A stretch of 64,000 nucleotides of DNA from NCBI GenBank assembly GCA_036405815.1, contig DASWWX010000053.1:1-64000 (forward strand), given 5' to 3'. This document shows, piece after piece, positions 53,889-62,868 of the stretch. A model generated the notes under the pieces. It saw only the letters and a program-made list of their open reading frames with translations. It did no database searches and was not told where the DNA came from. Every line of letters begins with the position of its first letter. The first letter of the stretch is position 1. This stretch comes from Solimonas sp036405815. Its GTDB lineage: Bacteria > Pseudomonadota > Gammaproteobacteria > Nevskiales > Nevskiaceae. Made by a program: the position numbers and the translations under genes.

Positions 53889-53926
53889 ACAACAAGAAAT
53901 GCGACTGCACAACTAAAATGCGACTG
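53889..53926 (+). repeat. two direct repeats at the island end (candidate transposase-binding sites)
   Basis: Unit 1 (53889-53907) and unit 2 (53909-53926) share ACAAC at the left and AAATGCGACTG at the right, differing only by 2-3 nt in the middle. They begin 9 nt inside the apparent island border at 53881. Direct repeats of 18-22 bp near the termini are the hallmark of TnsB/TniA binding sites. Confidence 0.7.
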
Positions 53927-54410
53927 AAAGGATGCTTGCCGCTTGGACGATGACTACACGCTATTTAATCAACTCCACTCTCGGCTTTGAAGTTATTTAA
54001 GAGCGCACGACGTTCTATGAGATTTACCGGCGCTTTATGAGAAGCGCCGTCCAATAGGATTCTAAATATTATTTAAATTCATAGGCTTGTGCCTTCGCCC
54101 CTGGCGTCCTGCCGGTCGTCAGCAGCTAACATCGCTATTAGTCTCACGCGTGCGACACCCCTGTGTGAGCTCGCTATCCACAGACAGCACTGCTGTCGCG
54201 GCATACACGCACCAAGCTGGCCCGCCTGCATACCCAACGGGCATTGCCGCACCGCATCGGGTCAACAAATTTTTCAGCGCCTGACCACGCGCAAAGACGG
54301 CTGGATTCAGATCATCGTCAACAACGAAAGCAACTTCACGATTGAAACGCAAAGCAGAGGTGGTGCGGCATGAATCAGAATGGGGGAGCCTGCCGAGGTG
54401 CCATAATTAG
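53927..54410. other. AT-rich non-coding left arm of the island
   Basis: No convincing gene. The stretch contains TTTAA-rich runs and an ATTTAAAT palindrome near 54070. Short open frames here lack ribosome sites and recognisable motifs. It may be the terminal arm of the mobile element. Confidence 0.6.
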
Positions 54411-54722
54411 TTAGCCCGCCGCAGACTCAGGCGGCGCTCCAGTTTCTCGCTCCCATTTTTCGATCATCCGCTGCCGTTCGACTTCAAAAAGGCGACGCGC
54501 CTCTTCAGGCGTGATCCTTCCCGCCTGCATGGCCTCACACGCATTGACCCGCGCGCGCCAGAGTCGCTCGACATCCTCCTCCTCGCGGGTCCCTCGGTAC
54601 TTCGCTCGAAGCGTATCCCAAGCGGTCAGATGGGGTCCCGGGTCACAGCTTTCGCTGCCCGACTGAGCCGTGTTCACGGTCATAAGAAGTAGCAATAGGA
54701 TGATCAAACGAGTGTTTCGCAT
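54411..54722 (-). CDS. small exported hypothetical protein
   Basis: The 103-residue protein starts MRNTRLIILLLLLMTVNTAQS, a clear signal peptide, then a charged helical domain with two Cys (SCDPGP and VNACEAM) that could form a disulfide. GGAG is about 8 nt before the ATG at 54722. The central region is Arg/Glu-rich with EEARRLFEVERQRMIEKWE. No family is recognised. It is the first gene inside the island. Confidence 0.65.
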   Translation of the reverse strand: MRNTRLIILLLLLMTVNTAQSGSESCDPGPHLTAWDTLRAKYRGTREEEDVERLWRARVNACEAMQAGRITPEEARRLFEVERQRMIEKWERETGAPPESAAG

Positions 54723-54902
54723 CGCATCGCTCCGGTAGCGTGCGATATCCTGATGACATTCCGGGTTTGCGACACCTGTCCGTATGGCCAGTCTGCCGTG
54801 CAAAGCCCTAAGACGGTCTATCAGACGGGCAATCAACAGCCCCTGCCGCACCATTCTGATGAAGCAATCTCATATCGTTCCCAAGAGCATCCAGGTACAT
54901 CC

Positions 54903-55346
54903 ATGACGGGCTTTAGTAGCGCGCTGAAGGCAGAGATCAATCGGCTGGCCAAGAAGGTGGTCCGGCAGGAAATGGCCGCAGCGACACGCGCGGCGAAACT
55001 GCAGAAGCGGCAGCTATCTCATCTGAAGCAAAAGGCCACTGAACTCGAACGGGCGATCGCCAAGCTGAAGCGCGGCGCGGCCGCCGTCTCTTCTGGCCCG
55101 ATCGATTCAGCTGAGCCAGTCAAGCATCGCTTCTCTCCCGCTCGCTTGCTCGCGCTGAGATCCCGTCTCGGATTGAGTCGAGAGGGCTTTGGTGCGCTGG
55201 TCGGCGTGAGCGGGCAGACCATCTACAACTGGGAGCGGCAGTCGGCCCGCCCTCGCAAGACTCAGCTCGCCGCAATTGCAGCGGTAAGGGCAATGGGCAA
55301 ACGAGAGGTGCAAGCCAAGCTGGAAGCGATTGCCGCGGCGGCTTAG
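54903..55346 (+). CDS. helix-turn-helix protein with N-terminal coiled coil
   Basis: The 147-residue protein (ATG 54903; the longer in-frame start at 54753 has no homology-like sequence) has a charged coiled coil at about residues 5-65 and a XRE-like HTH near residues 85-120 (LGLSREGFGALVGVSGQTIYNWE). Small proteins of this form are widespread in proteobacterial accessory DNA; they may be DNA-binding regulators. It is divergent from the exported hypothetical gene. Confidence 0.75.
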   Translation: MTGFSSALKAEINRLAKKVVRQEMAAATRAAKLQKRQLSHLKQKATELERAIAKLKRGAAAVSSGPIDSAEPVKHRFSPARLLALRSRLGLSREGFGALVGVSGQTIYNWERQSARPRKTQLAAIAAVRAMGKREVQAKLEAIAAAA

Positions 55347-55403
55347 CCAGGGAAGCTTTGCCTCCGAGGGGAACTCGCTGACCAGATAGGCCACTGGGTC
55401 AGG

Positions 55404-55514
55404 TGGTGCCCGAGGCCGGATTCGAACCGGCAACCTGTCGCTAATCTGGCGAAGCCGTCCCGACGGGACGGGTCGGCTTATAAAGCCGCTGCTCTACCGT
55501 TGAGCTACCCGGGC
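55404..55514 (-). tRNA. tRNA-Ile(UAU)-like gene with an oversized variable region
   Basis: On the minus strand the 111-nt sequence has a 7-bp acceptor stem (GCCCGGG with CTCGGGC, one G-U), discriminator A and encoded CCA, D-arm GCTC...GAGC with GG in the loop, an anticodon arm with loop TTTATAA (U33, anticodon UAU, A37), and T-arm GCCGG-TTCGAAT-CCGGC. Between anticodon and T arms lie 41 nt instead of the usual 4-20, including a perfect 7-bp hairpin CCGTCCC/GGGACGG and a second TCGC/GCGA hairpin. The top anticodon-stem pair is G-A. UAU would read the AUA codon, rare in this high-GC genome. It could be functional, interrupted or a tRNA mimic. Confidence 0.6.
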
Positions 55515-55839
55515 GCGCATAACGACGGCACCGGGTATGAGGACGTGAGAATTGCTGCAGCTCATCTGTCCACTGTGAGCGACCAGGATCAGCCTTGTCA
55601 ATGAGATTCCCGGAGCGGTCGATCAACCAGGCCGCCCCTGTCCGTTCGGACAGCTTGCGCGTTTTAAAGAATTGGCATCCTAATCTCAAATCATCGTGTC
55701 GCCAGGCTGGATATTGCCGGCAAACATGGAGATGCTCCGGAATCCGAGCTCTTAGGCACTCTCTGAGATCGGCCTTTCAGCTCGATATCGAATAGACGAT
55801 GGGAAATCGCATGAATCAAACAATGGAGAAGCACGGTGT

Positions 55840-56409
55840 ATGAATCTCGTTAGCGTCGAGATCCTCCCCGCTCTTGCCGGTCAGGCGCTCAGTGCTGTGC
55901 TCGGTTTCGCCTTAGGTCTCTTGGCATTCGCCATGAACGAATCCCGAAAAGCTTGCGTCGAGAGACGCGCATTGTCGCGGATTTTTCTGGATCATATTGG
56001 CGATCGTTGGCGCGACGTTGATCGACTCCAGACCGTTCCGGTCAACGACTACCTGGCTCGGGCCAAGGCCGATCCTGCCCTGCCGCCTGGTACATTTTTT
56101 TATGGAGAGCCGGAGTTTGCATTTGAAGTGGATGACTTGGACCTCTATCGCACGCATGGCGCGCGACTCTTAGGATTGCTGGGGCCAAAACCTCGAAGTG
56201 CTTTGCTGCGAGCCTACCGCTTGCTACGGCAGGCCGAGCAAAGTCGCCTATTCGTCGCGGCCATGAAACCTGACGCACCTGACCAGGAACAGCACAGGCA
56301 GAGGTTTCTTTCCCTGGTTAAAGACTACTCTAACGAGATGCTGAGACTGCATGATCTGCTGGAGCGTGATCTCACTTTCTGGCCCGCCGCAACAAACCGC
56401 GCAAGGTAG
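55840..56409 (+). CDS. membrane-anchored hypothetical protein
   Basis: The 189-residue protein has one N-terminal transmembrane helix (about residues 8-32) followed by a mostly helical cytoplasmic domain with LLGLLGPKPRSALLRAYRLLRQAEQ and a C-terminal coiled stretch. No known family is recognised. It sits alone between the tRNA-like gene and the phosphoesterase gene. The 325 nt between the tRNA-like gene and this start show no other gene. Confidence 0.6.
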   Translation: MNLVSVEILPALAGQALSAVLGFALGLLAFAMNESRKACVERRALSRIFLDHIGDRWRDVDRLQTVPVNDYLARAKADPALPPGTFFYGEPEFAFEVDDLDLYRTHGARLLGLLGPKPRSALLRAYRLLRQAEQSRLFVAAMKPDAPDQEQHRQRFLSLVKDYSNEMLRLHDLLERDLTFWPAATNRAR

Positions 56410-56515
56410 CGCGGGCAGTAAAGACGTCATACTTGCGATCTCGTACGTTGCCGCCTAAAGAGCGCCCAGCAAGCTGCAGAGCCGAATCGGCAACGAAGAG
56501 TTGAAAACCTCAGTT

Positions 56516-58192
56516 TCAATTCTTCGTTCGAGTCTCTGCGGCAGGATCCAAGTCCCATGCAGGCAACGGCCGCGGCCCTTTGGCCATGGGCCAATCAGGA
56601 TACAAAGCATGCAGCGCCTTTGCACCCACGATGGCATGGCAAGCTGCGCGTTTCTGATGCTCAGGATCCGCTTCAATCAGTTCATCTAGCGCAGCCTGGC
56701 ATGACGTAAGACGGGCAGCGATCTTGGCTCTGTCGCTCCTATGCGACAAAGGGCCATCAGCCATAGCGCACAGAGCTTGGCCCGGTGAAATGTGGGCAGC
56801 CATCTCGCGCATCGCACGCTCGGCATCGCGCGCACGATGCAGCCACTGCTCGCGACCATACCCATTTCCAGTGTGAGCGTTGCCGACAAAGGCAGCGACA
56901 GACTTAATGACCGCGTCACGCTCCAATTCCAGAACCTCATCGCAACGCAGGGTCTGTCCGAGATCGCGCTCCGCCAAGTGAGCACGAACCTGATCACCGT
57001 CAAGCCGCAGTGACAGGACGCGGTAGCTCACCGGATGATCGGCCAGGCTGTCGACGTTCGCGTTTGAATCGTCGGAGAATGCGTCGTGAGTGTGCGCCGA
57101 TACGAACCTGGACAGCACATTCGGTCTTGCCAACCGCGCCTTGAGCCATTCCCTCGTATCTGCGTGCATCGCCCCCCGGTGAAGCGGGTAGTGTCCGGCC
57201 AGGACAATGAAGTCCTCACGACCGGGGCCGTCCAAGTACGCGTCGACTGCTAGGCGTTGTGCGTTACCGATGAAGCCACAGTCCGTATTGTTCGCTGATC
57301 GGCAGGGCCAAAGACGATCAGCCAGGACAAAGTGAGGAGCGGTCTGCCAGTCGGCGGTGTCGAGCAGGATGACACTCACGAAGCGGGTGCGGGTCTCATC
57401 AAGAGGTAGGCGTTGAATCTGCAGAAGATGGCCGCGCGACCATTCAGTAGCTCGGTCGTCGTAGAAAGACACATGCAGGGCGCGACCGTGGACGTCCGGC
57501 TGCGCACGATCATGACTGAATCGCAACCGCGCCGCTTCTGCGAGGCTGATTTTCGCGGTTCGTCCACGTTCCACCCCCTCGCAGGTAGCGCGTAGCGCGG
57601 CGGCGTCACCAGCGAGCGCTGGGTTTCTCAGTAGGTAAGCGCAGACAAGGTCGCGCTTTCGGAACTTCGCCTGGTACCGGCGGACACCGCCCCATTCGGG
57701 ATCGCAAACGGCGTTGGCATGCCCCTCAAGCCCGGGATCGATACCCGCCTTCGGCTCCCAAAAAGACCTAAACAGAAGCACGTTTCGAACCGCAGCACCG
57801 TAGTGGACGTTACCCTGAAACAAGCCATCATGATTGCCTGGCGCCATCAGGACCGGTACGCCTTCAGGGGCACTAAAAAGCGAGGACGCGACACGCTTCC
57901 ATTCGGTAGCGCAAGAGTAGTCCAGCAAGTCCCCGAGGTGGATGGCGAGCGCTGCGGTCGGCATATCCTGAAGCGCGGCGCGCAGGACATACTTGGAAAA
58001 CAACTCTTGCTCCGACGAGCGCAGGGCGACTTTCGTTTCGTCTTGCGCCTCCTTTGCAGAGAAGCCGGTGTTATGACCGAACAACTCTTTTTCCTGGTTG
58101 TCGGCTACGATAGTGATGTCAAGCGCGCTTACACTCGTATTGGCAAGTACCGCAGCGAGAGCAATGAATACGATCAACGGCGAAGTGTTCAT
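56516..58192 (-). CDS. secreted calcineurin-like metallophosphoesterase
   Basis: The 558-residue protein has a signal peptide (cleavage near NTSVSA) and metallophosphatase motifs IHLGDLLD (Gly87-Asp88), APGNHDG (residues 118-123), a later VLAGHYPLH and SAHTHDAF. The first motif, normally DxH, reads ADNQ (Asp31-Asn32-Gln33), so one metal ligand may differ. Many conserved Cys suggest periplasmic disulfides. Substrate unknown. It is divergent from the ATPase operon, with a 675-nt gap between the starts. Confidence 0.8.
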   Translation of the reverse strand: MNTSPLIVFIALAAVLANTSVSALDITIVADNQEKELFGHNTGFSAKEAQDETKVALRSSEQELFSKYVLRAALQDMPTAALAIHLGDLLDYSCATEWKRVASSLFSAPEGVPVLMAPGNHDGLFQGNVHYGAAVRNVLLFRSFWEPKAGIDPGLEGHANAVCDPEWGGVRRYQAKFRKRDLVCAYLLRNPALAGDAAALRATCEGVERGRTAKISLAEAARLRFSHDRAQPDVHGRALHVSFYDDRATEWSRGHLLQIQRLPLDETRTRFVSVILLDTADWQTAPHFVLADRLWPCRSANNTDCGFIGNAQRLAVDAYLDGPGREDFIVLAGHYPLHRGAMHADTREWLKARLARPNVLSRFVSAHTHDAFSDDSNANVDSLADHPVSYRVLSLRLDGDQVRAHLAERDLGQTLRCDEVLELERDAVIKSVAAFVGNAHTGNGYGREQWLHRARDAERAMREMAAHISPGQALCAMADGPLSHRSDRAKIAARLTSCQAALDELIEADPEHQKRAACHAIVGAKALHALYPDWPMAKGPRPLPAWDLDPAAETRTKN

Positions 58193-58867
58193 ATGACGTC
58201 CCCTCCCCCAAGGCGATGCCGGCGCGAAAGGCATTCGTACTGTACCGCCTCTAAATCGTCACCCTGGGCGGATTCGCCCATCTCGCAAGCGCGACTCACA
58301 TGTCGAAGAGTTGGGCGCGCCGCCCGTGCAGCGCTTGCTATCCGAGGCTGGCACTATCGGACCTCGGCCTGCAGCGCTGTTGCTTGCGACAAATCGTATC
58401 CAAAGGACCCCTGATCGTCGACAGTGCCTACTGACCAGGCCGACGGCATGCCTCAGGAAAGAAGCCAATTGGGGAGCGCTGCCCGCGCGGCGTGATCACG
58501 GCGCGCTGCTAGAGGAAATGCTGGCAGGCTTCCGCCAAGGTGATGCCGTGAGCCAGGAAATAGACGAACCTCCGGTCGGAATAAAGCGGCGGGGCCGGCG
58601 CCTGACGAGGCTGGCAGTGCGGACGACGAATTAGGTTGATCTGGCCCAAAGCGCCCAGTTGGTGCTATTTAAGGCTCTCGATTCAAAGACGGAGCTGGAG
58701 GGCAACCACCAGCGGCACATAAAGACGCGTGGCGAACTTGTGGCTCGGAGCTGGACAGCATTCGAAGTCTGGGATTGCCAGACGAACTTGATCAGGTTGA
58801 ACGCCCTCGCAAAGACACCAATGCTCGCGGCGGACGTGTCGCGCTCGGGAAGGGACAACGAAAAAAG
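58193..58867. other. gap between the phosphoesterase gene and the ATPase operon
   Basis: No supported gene. Open frames of about 70-110 codons (for example 58311-58634) are Arg-rich and have no ribosome site or family motif; they may be remnants. The right end must hold the promoter of the ATPase operon, but no clear -35/-10 pair is seen. GGGAAGGGA lies about 12 nt before the ATPase ATG. Confidence 0.5.
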
Positions 58868-61195
58868 ATGAGCCAAGAATTCGACCTTACGCCGGATCCT
58901 CGCGTCCTGCAAATGTTGGGTGAGATCAACCTTCCACAGTGGCGCTGTCTCGCGGAGCTGATCGACAATTCGATCGACGGATTCGTGCACGCCGCCCGGT
59001 CCGGCGCATCGATCGCGGCACCAGAAATCATCGTGGCGCTGCCGACTGCGGACAATGAATACGCGCGCGTTACGGTGAGAGACAACGGCCCAGGCATGTC
59101 GTTCCAGGCGTTAGAGAAAGCGGTCCGCGCCGGTTGGTCGGGAAAAGATGGGCTCTCCAATCTTGGCCTGTTCGGCATGGGCTTCAACATCGCTACAGCC
59201 CGGTTGGGGTTGGTGACCGAGGTTTGGACCAGCCGAGTAGGCGATCCGGAGGAGGTTGGTGTTCGTATCGACCTCGATGAGCTGCGTACGACTGGGGGCT
59301 TCAAGGTTCCGCGGCAGACCCGTGCCAAGTCAGACCACAACGCGCATGGGACCACGATCATGATCAGCCGGCTCAAGTCGGATCAACGAGCATATCTCGC
59401 GCGAGGCAACAATCAAAAAACGATGCGCAAGCATCTCGCCAGGGCCTATTCCGCGTTGCTCGGCCAGTCAGAGGCGGGCAAGATCAGGCTGACTGTTTGC
59501 AACATGCGTCTGACGCCGAGGCGCCATTGCGTGTGGGGAGAGGATCGCACCGTCTCGCTCCCCGATGGCACGAACGCAGGCGCCATCACTCATATCGACG
59601 TAAAGCTCGCGCCGCGTCGGCACTGTAGTCATTGCATGCGAACGCTCGCCCCAGCGGAGGACTCCTGCCCGACGGGCAGCCCCGGCTGTAAGGTCGTCGA
59701 GGTGGAGCGCCGGATCCATGGATGGATTGGACTGCAACGCTATTTGCACAACACAGAGTTCGGACTGGATTTTATCCGCAACGGGCGAAAGATCGAGATT
59801 TCTAACAAGGATCTCTTCGAGTGGAGCGATGGCGACACCACTGAGGTAGAGTATCCAACGGACGATCAACGTGGACGCGGCCGCTTTGTTGGCGAGATCC
59901 ATATCGACCATTGCCGGGTGAGCTATACCAAGGATCGCTTCGAGAGAGACGACCCCGCATGGAGTGAGATGGTGCGAGTGGTTCGTGGCGAGGGGCCGCT
60001 GCGACCAATCGTCGCAAAACAGAGGGGCTATACCAGCAATAATAGCCCGCTCTACCAGCTCTATCAGACATTCCGTCGGTCCAGTCCTCAAGGTAAGAAC
60101 GGCTTGTGGTCGCGCGTATTGGTGGTCAAGGACAATGACCGCGCTCAACAAATGGCGAACCAGTTCGAGGAGGATGATCCCGACTATCTTACGGATGAGC
60201 GCTGGTGGCAGCTCGTTGTCGAGCAGGACAAAGAGATCCTCGGTGAGAAGTCCTCTGAGGAAGGCGACGCGCCGCTTCCGGCAGGCTTTGTTGATGAGCC
60301 GCCTGCGGGCGATCCCGCCGGGAGAACCACGACGATGGCGCCGCCTCAACCGAAGCCCAAGCCTCCTCCGCCACCAGTGCGGCGTCAAATTCATGAGCTG
60401 TCCCGAAAATACGTACACCCAACCTTCCGAGTCGAGTACGAGATCCAGGCCTACGGTGTCGCGAGCAATGATCCGGATCTCCCGGCAGGACTCCCGTGGG
60501 TACTGAAGCTCGATGACGTCGCGACAAGAACGTATGGATTCCTTGTCGACGTAAGCCACGATATCTTCCGATCGACCACGATGACACCCCTCGACGGCCT
60601 TCTGACCGAGCTTACTTGCCGCACCGTCGATTTCTTGAAGGGCCAAGCGCAAGATCCATCGGTCGCCGGCGTGCTTGCCGACTTCCGGAGGCTCTACTGC
60701 CTGGATAGCAGGCTCGATCCGCAGGAGATCGTCACGCTCGCGACTTCCGTCCTTGGGGACATGGCCCGTGCAGTGCCCTCCCTCATTGCGGCGGGAAAGG
60801 GCGAGGCGCTATTCAATGAACTCGAGGCTGGTGAGCGCGACAGCATCGCGCGCCGGATGGCCAATCGCAGCGTCCCCGATCATCGGGCGTTGATCGCGGA
60901 TGGACGCTTCTGGGACTACGCGAATCCGGAATCCCTGAGAGGTCTGTTCGGCAGACATCCTGAGCTTTTCATGGATGGCACGTATTGGAACGATGCCTAC
61001 AGCAGCATCGATTTCGGCAGCGACGCCATCTCCGAGCAAACTCGCCAGGCGGTGCGCTCGCGATATGACGCCTACCTGAGCGATGCCGTATGGCTCGCGA
61101 ACCAGTCGCCCGTCGATATCGAGCGGGCGAGCCGGGATGTGGTAATCCGGGCATGCTGCTCCGTGCGGCTGCTGAAGTCTGACATGTTCGACTGA
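58868..61195 (+). CDS. GHKL (MORC/HSP90-like) ATPase with zinc knuckle
   Basis: The 775-residue protein has an intact GHKL ATP site: AELIDNSIDG (Glu30, Asn34), RDNGPGM (Asp72), LGLFGMGFNIAT (residues 99-110) and HGTTIMI. A C-x2-C-x10-C-x6-C zinc motif (Cys253, 256, 267, 274) follows, then a second helical region, a Pro-rich linker near residue 510 and a C-terminal domain ending KSDMFD. This matches MORC/MutL-like ATPases found next to nucleases in phage-defence loci; they are thought to clamp or sense DNA. ATG 58868 is chosen; an upstream TTG at 58775 is in frame but poorly supported. The stop overlaps the next ATG (TGATG). Confidence 0.85.
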   Translation: MSQEFDLTPDPRVLQMLGEINLPQWRCLAELIDNSIDGFVHAARSGASIAAPEIIVALPTADNEYARVTVRDNGPGMSFQALEKAVRAGWSGKDGLSNLGLFGMGFNIATARLGLVTEVWTSRVGDPEEVGVRIDLDELRTTGGFKVPRQTRAKSDHNAHGTTIMISRLKSDQRAYLARGNNQKTMRKHLARAYSALLGQSEAGKIRLTVCNMRLTPRRHCVWGEDRTVSLPDGTNAGAITHIDVKLAPRRHCSHCMRTLAPAEDSCPTGSPGCKVVEVERRIHGWIGLQRYLHNTEFGLDFIRNGRKIEISNKDLFEWSDGDTTEVEYPTDDQRGRGRFVGEIHIDHCRVSYTKDRFERDDPAWSEMVRVVRGEGPLRPIVAKQRGYTSNNSPLYQLYQTFRRSSPQGKNGLWSRVLVVKDNDRAQQMANQFEEDDPDYLTDERWWQLVVEQDKEILGEKSSEEGDAPLPAGFVDEPPAGDPAGRTTTMAPPQPKPKPPPPPVRRQIHELSRKYVHPTFRVEYEIQAYGVASNDPDLPAGLPWVLKLDDVATRTYGFLVDVSHDIFRSTTMTPLDGLLTELTCRTVDFLKGQAQDPSVAGVLADFRRLYCLDSRLDPQEIVTLATSVLGDMARAVPSLIAAGKGEALFNELEAGERDSIARRMANRSVPDHRALIADGRFWDYANPESLRGLFGRHPELFMDGTYWNDAYSSIDFGSDAISEQTRQAVRSRYDAYLSDAVWLANQSPVDIERASRDVVIRACCSVRLLKSDMFD

Positions 61196-62868
61196 TGCGA
61201 GAGCCCTTCCTCGACGCGGAGCGGTTGCTGAGAGGGCCTGGGCAGGCATTTGAGCGCGACGTCGCGCGGCTTCTAGTCTGCAACGGGTTCGACGATGTGA
61301 GGCTAGTCGCGGGATCAGGCGACCATGGCGCGGATGTACTTGGCGTTAAAAATGGCGAGCTTTGGGTCATCCAATGCAAGTTCACAACGGGCGGATGCCC
61401 ATCAACGAATGCAGTAAATGAAGTCGGCGAGGCGGCTCGTTTCTATAAGGCCGCTCGCATTTATGTCGCCTCAAGCCGGAGAGCGGGTCTCGCCACCTTC
61501 GAGGCCATAAAGCGTTGGAAGGCCCTCGGCATCGAGATCGGTGTGCTGGAGCCTGCGATGCTGCTTGAACTCGCTCGTAAAAGCCCAGAGTACTCGTTGC
61601 ACCGTAGGGAACTGCGCGACTATCAGAACGAGGCCGTCGAGAAGCTCATCGCGTCGCTCCGGGAAACCCGACGAGGTCAGGTCGTCCTGGCCACAGGCCT
61701 TGGAAAGACCGTGGTCCTGGCGGAAAGCGTCGCTCAGCTTTTCCGTGATGAGGCGATTCCGGCGGGGAGGGTCCTGGTGCTGGCGGGAACTCGTGAGCTC
61801 GTCGATCAGCTTCAACGCTCATTCTGGGATCAACTACCGAAATGGATCGCCACACACCGCCTGATGGGCGGCGAGAGCCCGAGCCATTGGGACGGCATCA
61901 CGTTCGCGACCATCCAGTCGGCCGTCTCAAGACTTGAGGAGCTTCCAGACTTCGGGCTTGTGCTGATCGACGAGGCGCACCATGTCGGCTCAGAGACTTT
62001 CCGCCGTGTCACAGATCATCTCTCAGATGCCATGATCGGCGGCGTCACAGCCACACCGTGGCGCGGAGATGGCATCGATATCGATGAGCTTCTCGGACCT
62101 CCTGTGGTAAAGATCGGTATCGCGGAGGGTTTGAAGCGAGGGTTTCTCTGCGAAGCAGATTATCGCCTCCTTGCCGATAACATCGACTGGGAGCTCGTAC
62201 GAAACCAGTCACGCAACCGCTATTCGCTCAGCCATCTCAATCGTCTGTTACTGCTCCCGACGCGTGATGAGGAAGCGGCGCGAGCGATCCGCGAGACCTT
62301 TGACAAGGAGCGGCGGCGGTCGGCGATCGTATTTTGCTCATCGGTGCATCATGCCAGTAGCTTTGCCGCGACGCTGCGTCTGTTCGGCTTCCGGGCCGAG
62401 TCGATTACCGGAGAGATGACGGCGCGCGAGCGCGATAAGGTGATGGCGGCCTTTCGAAAGGGGAGCCTCGATGTTGTCACGACGCGCGACCTCTTCAACG
62501 AGGGGGTCGACGTGCCGGACGTAGACATGATCGCGTTCATGCGCGTGACCCACAGCCGTCGCATTTTCGTCCAGCAACTTGGGCGCGGCCTGCGGATCAG
62601 TCCTAAGAAGACAAAGGTCGTTGTTCTCGATTTTGTCAGCGACCTTCGCCGCATCGCCGAGGTCGTGGAGCTCGAGAAGGCCGCGCACGGCGATCTCGAG
62701 CGGCTTCGCCTTCCCGGCATGGTGCACTTCCGTGAGGAGGGCGCCGGTAGCTTCATGCTCGACTGGATGCGTGACCAAGCCGATCTTCTCGTGCGCGAGG
62801 GCGATCCCACGCTGGAGCTGCCCGCGTTCGACTTCCCCACGCCGCGCAATCGGGGAACAGTTCAATGA
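61195..62868 (+). CDS. Mrr-type nuclease fused to SF2 DEAD/DEAH helicase
   Basis: The 557-residue protein begins with a restriction-endonuclease-like (Mrr_cat) domain: FERDVARLL, GSGDHGADVLG (Asp47) and VIQCK (Gln60, Lys62), the D...QxK active site of Mrr-like nucleases. A superfamily-2 helicase follows with Walker A ATGLGKT (165-171), LIDEAHHVG (DEAH at 258-261), TATPWRGDG and motif VI QQLGRGLR. The ATG overlaps the stop of the ATPase gene by one base, so the proteins are made together. Such fusions recognise and cut foreign DNA while translocating; the target here is inferred. Confidence 0.88.
   Translation: MREPFLDAERLLRGPGQAFERDVARLLVCNGFDDVRLVAGSGDHGADVLGVKNGELWVIQCKFTTGGCPSTNAVNEVGEAARFYKAARIYVASSRRAGLATFEAIKRWKALGIEIGVLEPAMLLELARKSPEYSLHRRELRDYQNEAVEKLIASLRETRRGQVVLATGLGKTVVLAESVAQLFRDEAIPAGRVLVLAGTRELVDQLQRSFWDQLPKWIATHRLMGGESPSHWDGITFATIQSAVSRLEELPDFGLVLIDEAHHVGSETFRRVTDHLSDAMIGGVTATPWRGDGIDIDELLGPPVVKIGIAEGLKRGFLCEADYRLLADNIDWELVRNQSRNRYSLSHLNRLLLLPTRDEEAARAIRETFDKERRRSAIVFCSSVHHASSFAATLRLFGFRAESITGEMTARERDKVMAAFRKGSLDVVTTRDLFNEGVDVPDVDMIAFMRVTHSRRIFVQQLGRGLRISPKKTKVVVLDFVSDLRRIAEVVELEKAAHGDLERLRLPGMVHFREEGAGSFMLDWMRDQADLLVREGDPTLELPAFDFPTPRNRGTVQ

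Noticed and set aside
54753..54902. Longer start for the helix-turn-helix protein
   Set aside because: The extra 50 residues have no structure or conservation signal and overlap the promoter side of the divergent gene; the ATG at 54903 has better spacing from AGG.
58311..58634. Possible 107-residue protein upstream of the ATPase operon
   Set aside because: Arg-rich, no ribosome site, no family motif and no coupling to neighbours; treated as non-coding or remnant.
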